The notes under the pieces are model-generated. The model was not told the origin of the DNA, made no database searches, and worked only from the letters and a program-made list of their open reading frames with translations. This document shows, piece by piece, positions 45,634 to 53,604 of a stretch of 64,000 bases of DNA. The position numbers were made by a program, and so were the translations under genes. The DNA comes from Pseudomonas rubra (GTDB lineage Bacteria > Pseudomonadota > Gammaproteobacteria > Pseudomonadales > Pseudomonadaceae). How positions within the stretch are numbered: position 1 is the stretch's first letter; every line of letters starts with the position of its first letter. Location: positions 62,001 through 126,000 of the forward strand of contig NZ_JAMDGZ010000052.1 in NCBI RefSeq assembly GCF_028656935.1, written 5' to 3'.

Positions 45634-46488
45634 ATGAACCAGGCACTGTTCATCGTCTGGCGCGAAAGCGTCGAGGCCTTGCTGTTGATCGGTATTCTTC
45701 AGGCCTGGGCCGGCCAGCAACAAGGTGCCCGGCGCCTGCTCAGATTTCTCTGGGCCGGCGTAGCCCTGGGCTTGTTGCTCTCGGGAGTGCTGGCGCTGCT
45801 GATCCTGTTTGCCGGACAAGCCATGAGCGGCGCCGGCAATGAATGGTTCCAGGCAGCTCTGGCACTACTGGCAAGCCTGTTGATGGTGCAGATGGTTAGC
45901 TGGATGCACCGGCATGGACGCACGCTCAAAGGCCAGCTGCAACGCCAGGCCCAGCAGCAACTGGCACGTCAGGGCGGCTTGGGCCTGATGCTCCTGGCCA
46001 TGCTTGCGGTCAGCCGTGAAGGCAGCGAAACCGTGGTCTTTCTCTACGGTGCCGGCGCCCGCCTGCAGGGGCCGCAACTGGGCCTTTTTGCCGTGGGCGG
46101 CATTGCCGGGCTGGTGCTCTCGGGCCTGACCATCGCCCTGCTGCATAGCAGCCGGCGCTGGCTGTCCTGGCCACGCTTTTTCGCTTTCAGCGAGGCGGTT
46201 CTGCTGCTGCTCGCCGCCGCCTTGCTGGTCAGCGCCAGCGAACGCATCGGCGGCCAGTTGCTGGCCCTGGAACTCCCCGAGATGGCCTACAGCCTGGTCG
46301 GTGACGCACTGTGGGACAGCAGCCCGTGGCTGAGCGACAGTCATGGCCTGGGCGGTTTTCTCGCCGCCTTCGCCGGCTACCGGGCCAGCCCCAGCGCCCT
46401 TACCCTGCTGGTGCTGGCGGGCTACTGGTTGAGTGTTGGCAGCTGGTTGTTGCAGCGCCGAACAGGCAGCGCGCCATGTCCGGCCTGA
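45634..46488 (+). CDS. ftrC: FTR1-family iron permease FtrC
   Basis: This 284-residue polytopic membrane protein has about seven helices. It carries two R-E-x-x-E iron-binding motifs of the FTR1/EfeU family, RESVEALL near residue 10 and REGSETVVFL near 128, expected to form the iron path through the membrane. AGGAGG lies just upstream of ATG 45634. It imports iron oxidised or presented by FtrA/FtrB. Its end overlaps the ftrD start by 13 bases. Confidence 0.92.
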   Translation: MNQALFIVWRESVEALLLIGILQAWAGQQQGARRLLRFLWAGVALGLLLSGVLALLILFAGQAMSGAGNEWFQAALALLASLLMVQMVSWMHRHGRTLKGQLQRQAQQQLARQGGLGLMLLAMLAVSREGSETVVFLYGAGARLQGPQLGLFAVGGIAGLVLSGLTIALLHSSRRWLSWPRFFAFSEAVLLLLAAALLVSASERIGGQLLALELPEMAYSLVGDALWDSSPWLSDSHGLGGFLAAFAGYRASPSALTLLVLAGYWLSVGSWLLQRRTGSAPCPA

Positions 46489-47855
46489 GCCTGCACAACC
46501 GCTGGCTACAGCGCCTGGGCGACGGCATGCGCCGCCACGCCGGGGTGATCAGGCTGCTGCAATGGACGGTGGTGCTGTGCTATGCCCTGTTGCTGGTGTT
46601 GCCAGCACTGTTGCCACTGCCTGATAGCCAGGCGCGAATGCTCGACAACCTGACGCTGTTGGCCCAGTTCCTGTTCTGGGGCATCTGGTGGCCGTTCGTG
46701 TTGCTGTCGATTGTGCTGTTCGGCAGGCTCTGGTGCGGCGTGCTTTGCCCCGAAGGCGCGTTGAGCGAATGGGCCAGCCAGTACGGCAAGGGCATGGGCG
46801 TACCGCGCTGGGTGCGCTGGGGCGGCTGGCCGACCCTGGCGTTCTGCCTGACCACCCTCTATGGCCAGTTGATCAGCGTGTATGACTACGCCCAGGCGGC
46901 GCTGCTGATTCTTGGTGGCTCGACCCTGGCGGCGGTGCTGGTCGGCCTGCTGTTCGTGCGCGGCAAGCGCATCTGGTGCCGCTACCTGTGCCCGGTCAGC
47001 GGTGTCTTTGCCCTGCTCGCACGCCTTGCGCCGGTGCACTTTCAGGTCGATGAACAGCGCTGGCAAGCCAACGCCGGGCCGCGCCTGCCACCGCCCAACT
47101 GCGCCCCGTTACTGGATATCCGGCGCATGCGCGGCGCCCGTGATTGCCATGCCTGTGGCCGCTGCGCCGGGCAACGCGGCGCGGTGCAGTTGATCGCCCG
47201 TTCCAGCAACCAGGAAATCCTTGAATCGGCCACGCGCGCGCCTTCGCCCTGGGATAGCCGCCTGCTGTTGTTCGGGGTGATTGGCCTGGCCATGGGCGCC
47301 TTCCAATGGACCGTCAGCCCCTGGTTCATCGCGCTCAAACAGCACCTGGCGCAGTGGCTGGTCGAGGCCGATCTGCTCTGGCCGCTGCAAGACAACGCGC
47401 CTTGGTGGCTGCTGACCCACTACCCGCAGCTCAACGACAGCTTCAGCTGGCTCGACGGTTTGAGTATCGTCCTGTACCTGACTGGCAGTGCCCTGCTGCT
47501 GGGGGGCGTGTTGTGGCTACTGCTGCGCCTGGCCGCACGCCTGGCAGGCGATCCGGCGCTGTTCTGGCCCTTGAGCCTGAGCCTTACGCCGCTGGGTGCT
47601 GCCGGCCTGTTTCTCGGCCTGTCGGCGACCACGGTCAAGCTGCTGCGCTATGAAGGCTTGCTGCTGGAGTGGGTGCAGCCGGCCAGGGCCACATTGCTGC
47701 TCGCGGCCATGGGCTGGAGCCTGCTATTAGCGAGCAAGCTGCTGGCCAGGCATAACCTGGGTGGCTGGCGCCGTTGCAGCGCCAGCGCTTGCCTGCTGCT
47801 GGCCATAGCCGCGGTGGGCTATGGCTGGTGGTTGCAGTTCTGGGGTTGGAGCTAA
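46476..47855 (+). CDS. ftrD: Polyferredoxin-type membrane protein FtrD
   Basis: This 459-residue NapH/CcoG-like inner-membrane protein has several helices and conserved cysteine motifs: CGVLCPEGALSEW and CRYLCPVSGVF in the membrane region, then CHACGRC of a 4Fe-4S site near 225. It probably moves electrons from the quinone pool or cytoplasm to the FtrABC iron importer. ATG 46476 lies inside the ftrC end, so translation is coupled; the frame is open further upstream but overlaps ftrC. The last 4 bases overlap the convergent MCP gene. Confidence 0.88.
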   Translation: MSGLSLHNRWLQRLGDGMRRHAGVIRLLQWTVVLCYALLLVLPALLPLPDSQARMLDNLTLLAQFLFWGIWWPFVLLSIVLFGRLWCGVLCPEGALSEWASQYGKGMGVPRWVRWGGWPTLAFCLTTLYGQLISVYDYAQAALLILGGSTLAAVLVGLLFVRGKRIWCRYLCPVSGVFALLARLAPVHFQVDEQRWQANAGPRLPPPNCAPLLDIRRMRGARDCHACGRCAGQRGAVQLIARSSNQEILESATRAPSPWDSRLLLFGVIGLAMGAFQWTVSPWFIALKQHLAQWLVEADLLWPLQDNAPWWLLTHYPQLNDSFSWLDGLSIVLYLTGSALLLGGVLWLLLRLAARLAGDPALFWPLSLSLTPLGAAGLFLGLSATTVKLLRYEGLLLEWVQPARATLLLAAMGWSLLLASKLLARHNLGGWRRCSASACLLLAIAAVGYGWWLQFWGWS

Positions 47856-49471
47856 ACCTTGAAGCGCGCCACGGTCTGGCTCAGGCTGCCAGCCATCTGC
47901 GCCAGGTCCTGGCCGGCGGTGTCGGTGTGTTGCGCACCCAGCAGCACCTGTTCAGAGAGGTTGCGAATGCCCACCAGGTTGCGGTCCACCTCGCGGGCCA
48001 CCAGGGCCTGCTCTTCGGTGGCACTGGCAATCATCAGGTTACGTTCGTTGATCTGCGAGATCGACCGGGTGATCGCCTCCAGCGCCTCGCCGGCACGCTG
48101 AGCCACTTCCAGGGTGCTGTGCACCCGCTCGCTGCTGCTGAGCATGGCGGTCACGGCCTGGCCTGTGTCCTGACGAATATTGCCGATCATCTGTTCGATC
48201 TCCTGGGTCGAGGCCTGGGTGCGGTGGGCCAGCGCCCGCACCTCGTCGGCAACCACCGCAAAGCCGCGCCCGGCGTCACCGGCGCGGGCCGCTTCGATGG
48301 CAGCGTTGAGCGCCAGCAGGTTGGTCTGCTCGGCGATGCTGCGAATCACATCCAGCACGGTGCTGATGTCCTGCACCCGGCCGGCCAGTTGCTGGATGCG
48401 CTCGGAGGTGTCTGTCACGCCTTCGGCCAAGGCGCTGATCGAGGCTACAGTCTCGCGCACCTGTTCACGGCCACGCTGGGCAGTCTGCTCGGACACCTTC
48501 GAGGCTTCGCTGGTGCTCACCGCATTGCGTGCCACCTCATCCACCGCGGCGGTCATTTCGTTGACCGCCGCTGCCGCCTGTTCGATCTCCAGGCCCTGCA
48601 ACTGCAGGCTGCTGCTGGTCTGGCTGCTGACCGCGCTGAGCTCTTCACTGGAGCTGGCCACCCGCTCCACCGAGGCGGCAATGTGCTTGACCATGCTGTT
48701 CAGGCTCTGCTGCATCTGCTGCATATTGAGCATCACGCTGCCCTCGGCACTGGCGTGGGTCGGCACCTCGATGGTCAGGTCGCCCTGGGCGATCTGGCTG
48801 AGCACCCGCGCGGCAGTATCCGGCTCGCCGCCCAGAGGCCGGGTGACGCTGCGGGTCACCAGCAGTGCGGCCGCGATCACCGCCAGCAGGCACAGTACGA
48901 ACAGCCCGAGCATGTTCAACCGCGCATCGTTGTACAGGGCCTGGGCGGCCTGTTCGCGGTCGGCGAAGATCTGCCCTTGCAGGGCCATCAGGGTTTCCAG
49001 GTTCTTGTAGACCTCGGCCTCGGCAGGCACTACGTGCTGCTTGAGCTGGGCCATGGCCGCTTGCCCGTCGCCCTGGCGAATCAGCTGCTGCACTTGGGTG
49101 AACGCCGCGACATAGGCTTCGCGGCTGCTCTTGAGCGCAGCGTAGGCAGCCTTGCCTTCAGGCAAATAGAACAACGGCTCAAGCGTTGCCAGCGCCTGGG
49201 TGATGCGCTGCTTGGTAGTATCGATGGCCTGCTGTACCTGCAGGTTGTCCTTGTCGATCAGCAGGTCACGGGTGTTGCGCGCGTTGTCGCGCACACCGGT
49301 GGCGATGACCATGATCGGCTCGATCTTCGGCCAGTCCTGCTGGACGATCACCACCGCCTGCTGCTTGAGCGTGGCCAGGTCGTGCAGTGCATAGAAAGCC
49401 AGGCCCAGAAGCGCCAGGGGCGCAATGGCAAAGCCGATGAGGATACGTTGTGCTGTGGTCAATCTGTTCAT
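47852..49471 (-). CDS. Methyl-accepting chemotaxis protein (4-helix-bundle sensor)
   Basis: This 539-residue chemoreceptor has TM1 (about 10-30), a periplasmic four-helix-bundle MCP domain (about 30-185), TM2 (LGLFVLCLLAVIAAALLV, about 190-208), HAMP, and a cytoplasmic signalling domain whose hairpin tip reads IRSIAEQTNLLALNAAIEAARAGDAGRGFAVVADEVR. It ends without the CheR-tethering pentapeptide. The ligand is unknown. It lies between the iron importer and the anaerobic ribonucleotide reductase genes, 12 bp after nrdG on the same strand. Confidence 0.94.
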   Translation of the reverse strand: MNRLTTAQRILIGFAIAPLALLGLAFYALHDLATLKQQAVVIVQQDWPKIEPIMVIATGVRDNARNTRDLLIDKDNLQVQQAIDTTKQRITQALATLEPLFYLPEGKAAYAALKSSREAYVAAFTQVQQLIRQGDGQAAMAQLKQHVVPAEAEVYKNLETLMALQGQIFADREQAAQALYNDARLNMLGLFVLCLLAVIAAALLVTRSVTRPLGGEPDTAARVLSQIAQGDLTIEVPTHASAEGSVMLNMQQMQQSLNSMVKHIAASVERVASSSEELSAVSSQTSSSLQLQGLEIEQAAAAVNEMTAAVDEVARNAVSTSEASKVSEQTAQRGREQVRETVASISALAEGVTDTSERIQQLAGRVQDISTVLDVIRSIAEQTNLLALNAAIEAARAGDAGRGFAVVADEVRALAHRTQASTQEIEQMIGNIRQDTGQAVTAMLSSSERVHSTLEVAQRAGEALEAITRSISQINERNLMIASATEEQALVAREVDRNLVGIRNLSEQVLLGAQHTDTAGQDLAQMAGSLSQTVARFKV

Positions 49472-49483
49472 TTCAAAGCCTTA

Positions 49484-50179
49484 CTAGTCGCGTACTTCGA
49501 ACGCGGGAAACAGCGCGTGGAGGGTGCCCCACAGCTCGGGCAGCAAGCTTTGTGCCGAAGCACTGGGCAACTGCTCATCGAGCATGCGTGCCGTGCGCAC
49601 CAACTGCACGACGAAGCGTTTGACCCCAAGCGCATTCAAGCGCCGGGCCAGGGTGATGAGTCGAGGGGGATCGATCAGGTGCCAATGCACCGTGGTGCGG
49701 CATTCATAGTCGACGCCGCTGGCCAGCAGGTAGTCGAGGCTGCGCCAGTTAGCCTGGCCACTGCCGCGCACGCCGGTAACCGTTTGGCCGTCCTCGGCCA
49801 GGGCCTTGACGTCAAAGCCCACCCAGTCGGCGCCGGGCAGCACCCGGGCCAGGGCCTGGGGCTTGATCCCGGCACTGTGCAGGCCAACGGCAAAGCCCAT
49901 GGCCCGGACCTGGGCCATGGCCTCGGCCAGGCTGTCCTGCAGGGTCGGTTCGCCGCCGCTGAAAACCACGGCGTCGAGCAGGCCCTGGCGCCGCTGCAAA
50001 AACTCCAACACCTGCGCCCAGGGCAGCTCAGCGCTGCCCCGGGGCGGGATCAGTTGCGGGTTGTGGCAATAACGGCAACGCCAGGCACAACCCTGACAGA
50101 ACAGCACACAGGCCAGCCTGCCGGGGTAATCGAGGGTGGTCAGGGGCACCATGCCCCCGACCCGCAGCGCTGGGGTCAT
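49484..50179 (-). CDS. nrdG: Anaerobic ribonucleotide reductase activating protein
   Basis: This 231-residue radical SAM enzyme has the cluster motif CAWRCRYC (C31, C35, C38) and the SAM-binding GGEPT (FSGGEPTLQ). It generates the glycyl radical on class III ribonucleotide reductase under anaerobiosis. ATG 50179 overlaps the TGA of the preceding 55-codon glycyl-radical gene as ATGA, so the two are translationally coupled; the open frame upstream of it has no role. It is longer than E. coli NrdG and closer to the YjjW/NrdG2-like branch. Confidence 0.93.
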   Translation of the reverse strand: MTPALRVGGMVPLTTLDYPGRLACVLFCQGCAWRCRYCHNPQLIPPRGSAELPWAQVLEFLQRRQGLLDAVVFSGGEPTLQDSLAEAMAQVRAMGFAVGLHSAGIKPQALARVLPGADWVGFDVKALAEDGQTVTGVRGSGQANWRSLDYLLASGVDYECRTTVHWHLIDPPRLITLARRLNALGVKRFVVQLVRTARMLDEQLPSASAQSLLPELWGTLHALFPAFEVRD

Positions 50180-50343
50180 GGGTGCCCGGCCGTTGCCACG
50201 CGCTCGTTGAAATGCTGTCGCTCGTTGTGCTCGGACTGTTTGCCAGGGTTGAACGCCGACACCGGGCGGTGATAACCCATGACCCGGGTCCAGACTTCGC
50301 ACCGTTGGCGTTGCGCCACGGGCAGGGTGTGCTGTGCAGTCAT
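50176..50343 (-). CDS. Detached glycyl-radical subunit of class III ribonucleotide reductase
   Basis: This 55-residue protein starts MTAQHTLPVAQRQRCEVWTR and contains RVMGYHRPVSAFNPGKQ, the conserved radical loop that normally forms the C-terminus of NrdD; G23 is the expected radical site. In E. coli NrdD this loop is fused to the catalytic domain. Here the large gene stops 31 bases upstream in another frame, and this gene has its own AAGGAGC ribosome binding site 6 bases before ATG 50343 and overlaps nrdG by ATGA. The clean signals suggest a working two-piece enzyme rather than a simple frameshift. Confidence 0.85.
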   Translation of the reverse strand: MTAQHTLPVAQRQRCEVWTRVMGYHRPVSAFNPGKQSEHNERQHFNERVATAGHP

Positions 50344-50374
50344 GATGAAGCTCCTTGCTGTTGAAAATAAGGGG

Positions 50375-52387
50375 TCAGTGCAGGCTGCCCTGCTGCTGGG
50401 CCAGCAGCAGCGCCTCGTCGCACTTGGGACAGAACTCGTGTTCGCCATCCAGGTAGCCGTGTACCGGACAGATCGAAAAAGTCGGGGTAATCGTCAGGTA
50501 CGGCAGGCGAAACCGCTCCAGGGCTCGGCGTACCAATTGTTTGCAGGCCTGGGCCGAAGAGATCCGCTCGGCCATGTACAGGTGCAGCACGGTGCCGCCG
50601 GTGTATTTGCATTGCAGCTCGTCCTGCAGTTCCAGGGCTTCGAACGGGTCGTCGGTGTAGCCCACCGGCAGCTGCGAAGAGTTGGTGTAGTACGGCGCCT
50701 GGCTGCAACCGGCCTGGAGGATGTCCGGGAAGCGCTTGCGGTCTTCCTTGGCAAAACGGTAGGTGGTGCCTTCGGCCGGAGTGGCTTCAAGATTGTACAA
50801 GTGGCCGGTTTCTTCCTGGAAACGCACCAGGGTGGCGCGCACGTGGTCCAGCAGGTTCAAGGCGAAGCGCCGGCCCTGGCCGGTGTGCAGGCCCATCTGG
50901 TCGTCGCTGAAGTTGCGCAGCATCTCGTGCAGGCCGTTGACGCCAATGGTCGAGAAGTGATTGCGCAAGGTCCCCAGGTAACGCTTGGTGTAGGGGTACA
51001 GGCCGGCGTCCATGTGGTGCTGGATCACCTTGCGCTTGACCTCCAGGCTCTCCATGGCCAGTTCCATCAGAGCGTCCAGACGCTGCAACAGGCCGCTGAC
51101 ATCACCTTTGTAGACATGGCCCAGGCGTGCGCAATTGATGGTCACCACGCCCAGCGAGCCGGTCTGCTCGGCCGAACCGAACAGCCCGCCACCGCGCTTG
51201 AGCAGCTCGCGCACATCCAGCTGCAGGCGGCAGCACATCGAGCGCACCTGGTTGGGTTGCATGTCCGAGTTGAGGAAATTCTGGAAGTACGGCAGGCCAT
51301 AGCGGGCGGTCATTTCAAACAGGCGCTCGGCGTTGTCGCTGTCCCAGGCAAAGTCGTGGGTGATGTTGTAGGTCGGGATCGGGAAGGTGAACACCCGGCC
51401 CTTGGCATCGCCGGCCTGCATGACCTCGATGTAGGCACGGTTGAGCAGGTCCATCTCGGCCTGCAGCTCGCCATAGGCAAAGGGCATTTCCTCGCCGTCG
51501 ATCACCGGGATCTGCTCGCGCAAATCTTGCGGGCAAACCCAGTCGAAGGTCAGGTTGGTAAAGGGCGTTTGCGTGCCCCAGCGCGACGGCACGTTGAGGT
51601 TGTAGATGAACTCCTGGATGGCCTGGCGCACCTGCTCGTAGCTCAACTGGTCCTTGCGCACATAGGGCGCAAGGTAGGTGTCGAACGAGCTGAACGCCTG
51701 GGCCCCGGCCCACTCGTTCTGCAGGGTGCCGAGGAAGTTGACCATCTGCCCCAGGGCGCTGCCCAGGTGCTTGGGCGGCCCGGCCTCGACCCGCCCCGGT
51801 ACGCCATTGAGGCCTTCGTGCAACAGGCTGCGCAGCGACCAGCCGGCGCAGTAGCCGGCGAGCATGTCCAGGTCGTGAATATGCAGGTCGGCCTCGCGGT
51901 GGGCGCGGCCAATGGCTTCGCTGTAGACCTCGTCGAGCCAGTAGTTGGCGGTGACCTTGCCGGCGACATTGAGCACCAGCCCGCCCAGGGAATAGCCCTG
52001 GTTGGCGTTGGCCTGCACCCGCCAGTCCTCGCGGTTGAGGTATTCGTTCATCGAGGTTGCGACCTCGACCAGCGTCTTGCGGTCGCGGCGCAGGCGGCCA
52101 TGCTGCTCGCGGTAGACGATATAGGCGCGCAGCGAGAGGAAATGGCCAGCATCCATCAGCACCCGCTCGACCCGGTCCTGGACCTGCTCGACGTGCAGCT
52201 TCGAATAGCCTTCCAGATGGGCGAGCACGGCGTCGAGCAAACCGTCCGCTTCGGCCTCGGCATACTCGCCAGTGGCCTTGCCGGCGGCGATCAATGCCTG
52301 GCGGATCTTGTCCGCATCAAAGGCCACCAGGCTGCCGTCGCGCTTGTGCAACCGGTTATGCCCTACCCTGATCAGCGTGCTGTGCAT
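50375..52387 (-). CDS. nrdD: Anaerobic (class III) ribonucleoside-triphosphate reductase, large part without glycyl-radical loop
   Basis: This 670-residue protein has an N-terminal ATP-cone (HNRLHKRDGSLVAFDADKIRQAL, about 10-95) and a catalytic ten-stranded barrel (LHIHDLDMLAGYCAGWS, NVPSRWGTQTPFTNLTFDW, RSMCCRLQLD). The C-terminal zinc site has C640, H643, C653 and C656. It reduces NTPs to dNTPs without oxygen. It ends CDEALLLAQQQGSLH, lacking the R-V-x-G-Y radical motif, which lies in the next gene. The start is ATG 52387. A perfect Anr box about 93 bases upstream indicates anaerobic induction. Confidence 0.93.
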   Translation of the reverse strand: MHSTLIRVGHNRLHKRDGSLVAFDADKIRQALIAAGKATGEYAEAEADGLLDAVLAHLEGYSKLHVEQVQDRVERVLMDAGHFLSLRAYIVYREQHGRLRRDRKTLVEVATSMNEYLNREDWRVQANANQGYSLGGLVLNVAGKVTANYWLDEVYSEAIGRAHREADLHIHDLDMLAGYCAGWSLRSLLHEGLNGVPGRVEAGPPKHLGSALGQMVNFLGTLQNEWAGAQAFSSFDTYLAPYVRKDQLSYEQVRQAIQEFIYNLNVPSRWGTQTPFTNLTFDWVCPQDLREQIPVIDGEEMPFAYGELQAEMDLLNRAYIEVMQAGDAKGRVFTFPIPTYNITHDFAWDSDNAERLFEMTARYGLPYFQNFLNSDMQPNQVRSMCCRLQLDVRELLKRGGGLFGSAEQTGSLGVVTINCARLGHVYKGDVSGLLQRLDALMELAMESLEVKRKVIQHHMDAGLYPYTKRYLGTLRNHFSTIGVNGLHEMLRNFSDDQMGLHTGQGRRFALNLLDHVRATLVRFQEETGHLYNLEATPAEGTTYRFAKEDRKRFPDILQAGCSQAPYYTNSSQLPVGYTDDPFEALELQDELQCKYTGGTVLHLYMAERISSAQACKQLVRRALERFRLPYLTITPTFSICPVHGYLDGEHEFCPKCDEALLLAQQQGSLH

Positions 52388-52473
52388 TTGCCCTCCAGAC
52401 ACTACATATAGATGTTTATAAAACTTAAAACACAATATGCGGTGTAGGCTACGGGCAAAGCCGGTGGAAAGAA

Positions 52474-52487
52474 TTGATCGATATCAA
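52474..52487 (-). promoter_or_regulatory. Anr/FNR box of the nrdD operon
   Basis: TTGATCGATATCAA is a perfect match to the Anr/FNR consensus TTGAT-N4-ATCAA. It is centred 93 bases upstream of the nrdD start. A class II promoter would then start near 52439, with a TAGCCT -10 at about 52446-52451 on the minus strand. It fits oxygen-responsive induction. Confidence 0.9.
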
Positions 52488-52527
52488 GGTTGCCAGGTTG
52501 TGCAGTAAACCCAGGCTGCTGCGCAGC

Positions 52528-52585
52528 CATCGCCGGCAAGCCAGCTCCCACAAGTCCCTGTGGGAGCTGGCTTGCCAGCGATGAG
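52528..52585. repeat. REP palindrome between moaA and nrdD
   Basis: Arms of about 25 bases are nearly perfect reverse complements (one mismatch) around a 6-base loop, with the TGTGGGAGCTGGCTTGCC core. It lies 17 bases beyond the moaA stop and may stop or stabilise the long nar transcript before the nrd promoter. Confidence 0.88.
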
Positions 52586-52601
52586 GCCAGAACGGCCACC
52601 C

Positions 52602-53594
52602 TCACCCCCCGCTCATGTTCATGAAGCGCAAGATCTGCACCTCCCCCTGCGGATTGAAATCATGGCGCAAGGGCTTGCGCCGTAACGCCTGTTGCAGGGC
52701 ATTGATGATCGGCTGGTCATCCAGCGGATAGCGCCTTAACAAACCGCGTAGATCCAGCGAATCCTCCTGCCCCAGGCACAGCAACAAGCGCCCCTCCACG
52801 GTCATCCGCACCCGGTTGCAAGTGGCGCAGAAGTTGTGGCTGTTGGGCGAGATGAAACCGATGCGGGTCGCCGGATGCCGGGCCAGGCGCATGTAGCGCG
52901 CCGGGCCGCCGCTGTGCTCGGCGCTGTCGAGCAAGGCGTGGCGGCTGGCAATCAGCGCCCGTACCTGGTCACTGCTGCAGAACGACTCGCCGCGCGAACG
53001 GCCCACCTCGCCCAAGGGCATTTCTTCGATAAAGGTGATGTCGATGCCTTGCTCGATGGCGTACTGCAGCAGCGCCGGCACCTCATCGAAGTTGCGCCCC
53101 TTCATCACCACGCAGTTGAGCTTGACCCCCTCGAAACCAGCATCACGCGCCGCCTCGATGCCGCGCAGCACCTGATCAAGCTCACCATTGCGGGTAATCG
53201 CCCGGAAGCGCTCGGGGTCCAGGCTGTCGAGGCTGATGTTGATGCGCTTGACCCCGGCCTCTACCAGCGGCCGGGCCAAACGCTGCAGTTGCGAGCCGTT
53301 GCTGGTCATCACCAGTTCACGCAGGCCCGGCAAGGCGGCGATGTCACGGCACAGCTCGACGATGCCGGGGCGAATCAACGGCTCGCCACCAGTCAGGCGG
53401 ATCTTGCGCACCCCCTGAGCGACGAACAACGTGGCCAGGCGCCGCAACTCCTCCAGGGTCAGAACCTGCTGGCGCGGCAAGAAGGTCATGTGCTTGGCCA
53501 TGCAGTACACACAACGAAAATCACAGCGATCGGTCACCGACATGCGCAGGTAATCGATCTGCCGCCCGAAGCCGTCCTGCATCACAGTGCTCAT
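52602..53594 (-). CDS. moaA: GTP 3',8-cyclase (molybdenum cofactor synthesis)
   Basis: This 330-residue radical SAM enzyme carries the first cluster in CDFRCVYC (C24, C28, C31), a second cluster in CATCNRVRMTVEGRLLLC, TGGEPL for SAM, and the essential C-terminal GG. It makes the pterin precursor of molybdenum cofactor. ATG 53594 follows GGGGAAGG. It is last in the nar operon, 10 bp after the ppiC gene, which ensures cofactor supply for NarG; Pseudomonas usually has another moaA elsewhere. Confidence 0.95.
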   Translation of the reverse strand: MSTVMQDGFGRQIDYLRMSVTDRCDFRCVYCMAKHMTFLPRQQVLTLEELRRLATLFVAQGVRKIRLTGGEPLIRPGIVELCRDIAALPGLRELVMTSNGSQLQRLARPLVEAGVKRINISLDSLDPERFRAITRNGELDQVLRGIEAARDAGFEGVKLNCVVMKGRNFDEVPALLQYAIEQGIDITFIEEMPLGEVGRSRGESFCSSDQVRALIASRHALLDSAEHSGGPARYMRLARHPATRIGFISPNSHNFCATCNRVRMTVEGRLLLCLGQEDSLDLRGLLRRYPLDDQPIINALQQALRRKPLRHDFNPQGEVQILRFMNMSGG

Positions 53595-53604
53595 CACCTT
53601 CCCC

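Noticed and set aside
47774..52411. 832- and 710-codon plus-strand frames opposite the MCP, nrdG and nrdD
   Set aside because: Both are shadows of conserved minus-strand genes and their boundaries do not fit any gene start or operon.
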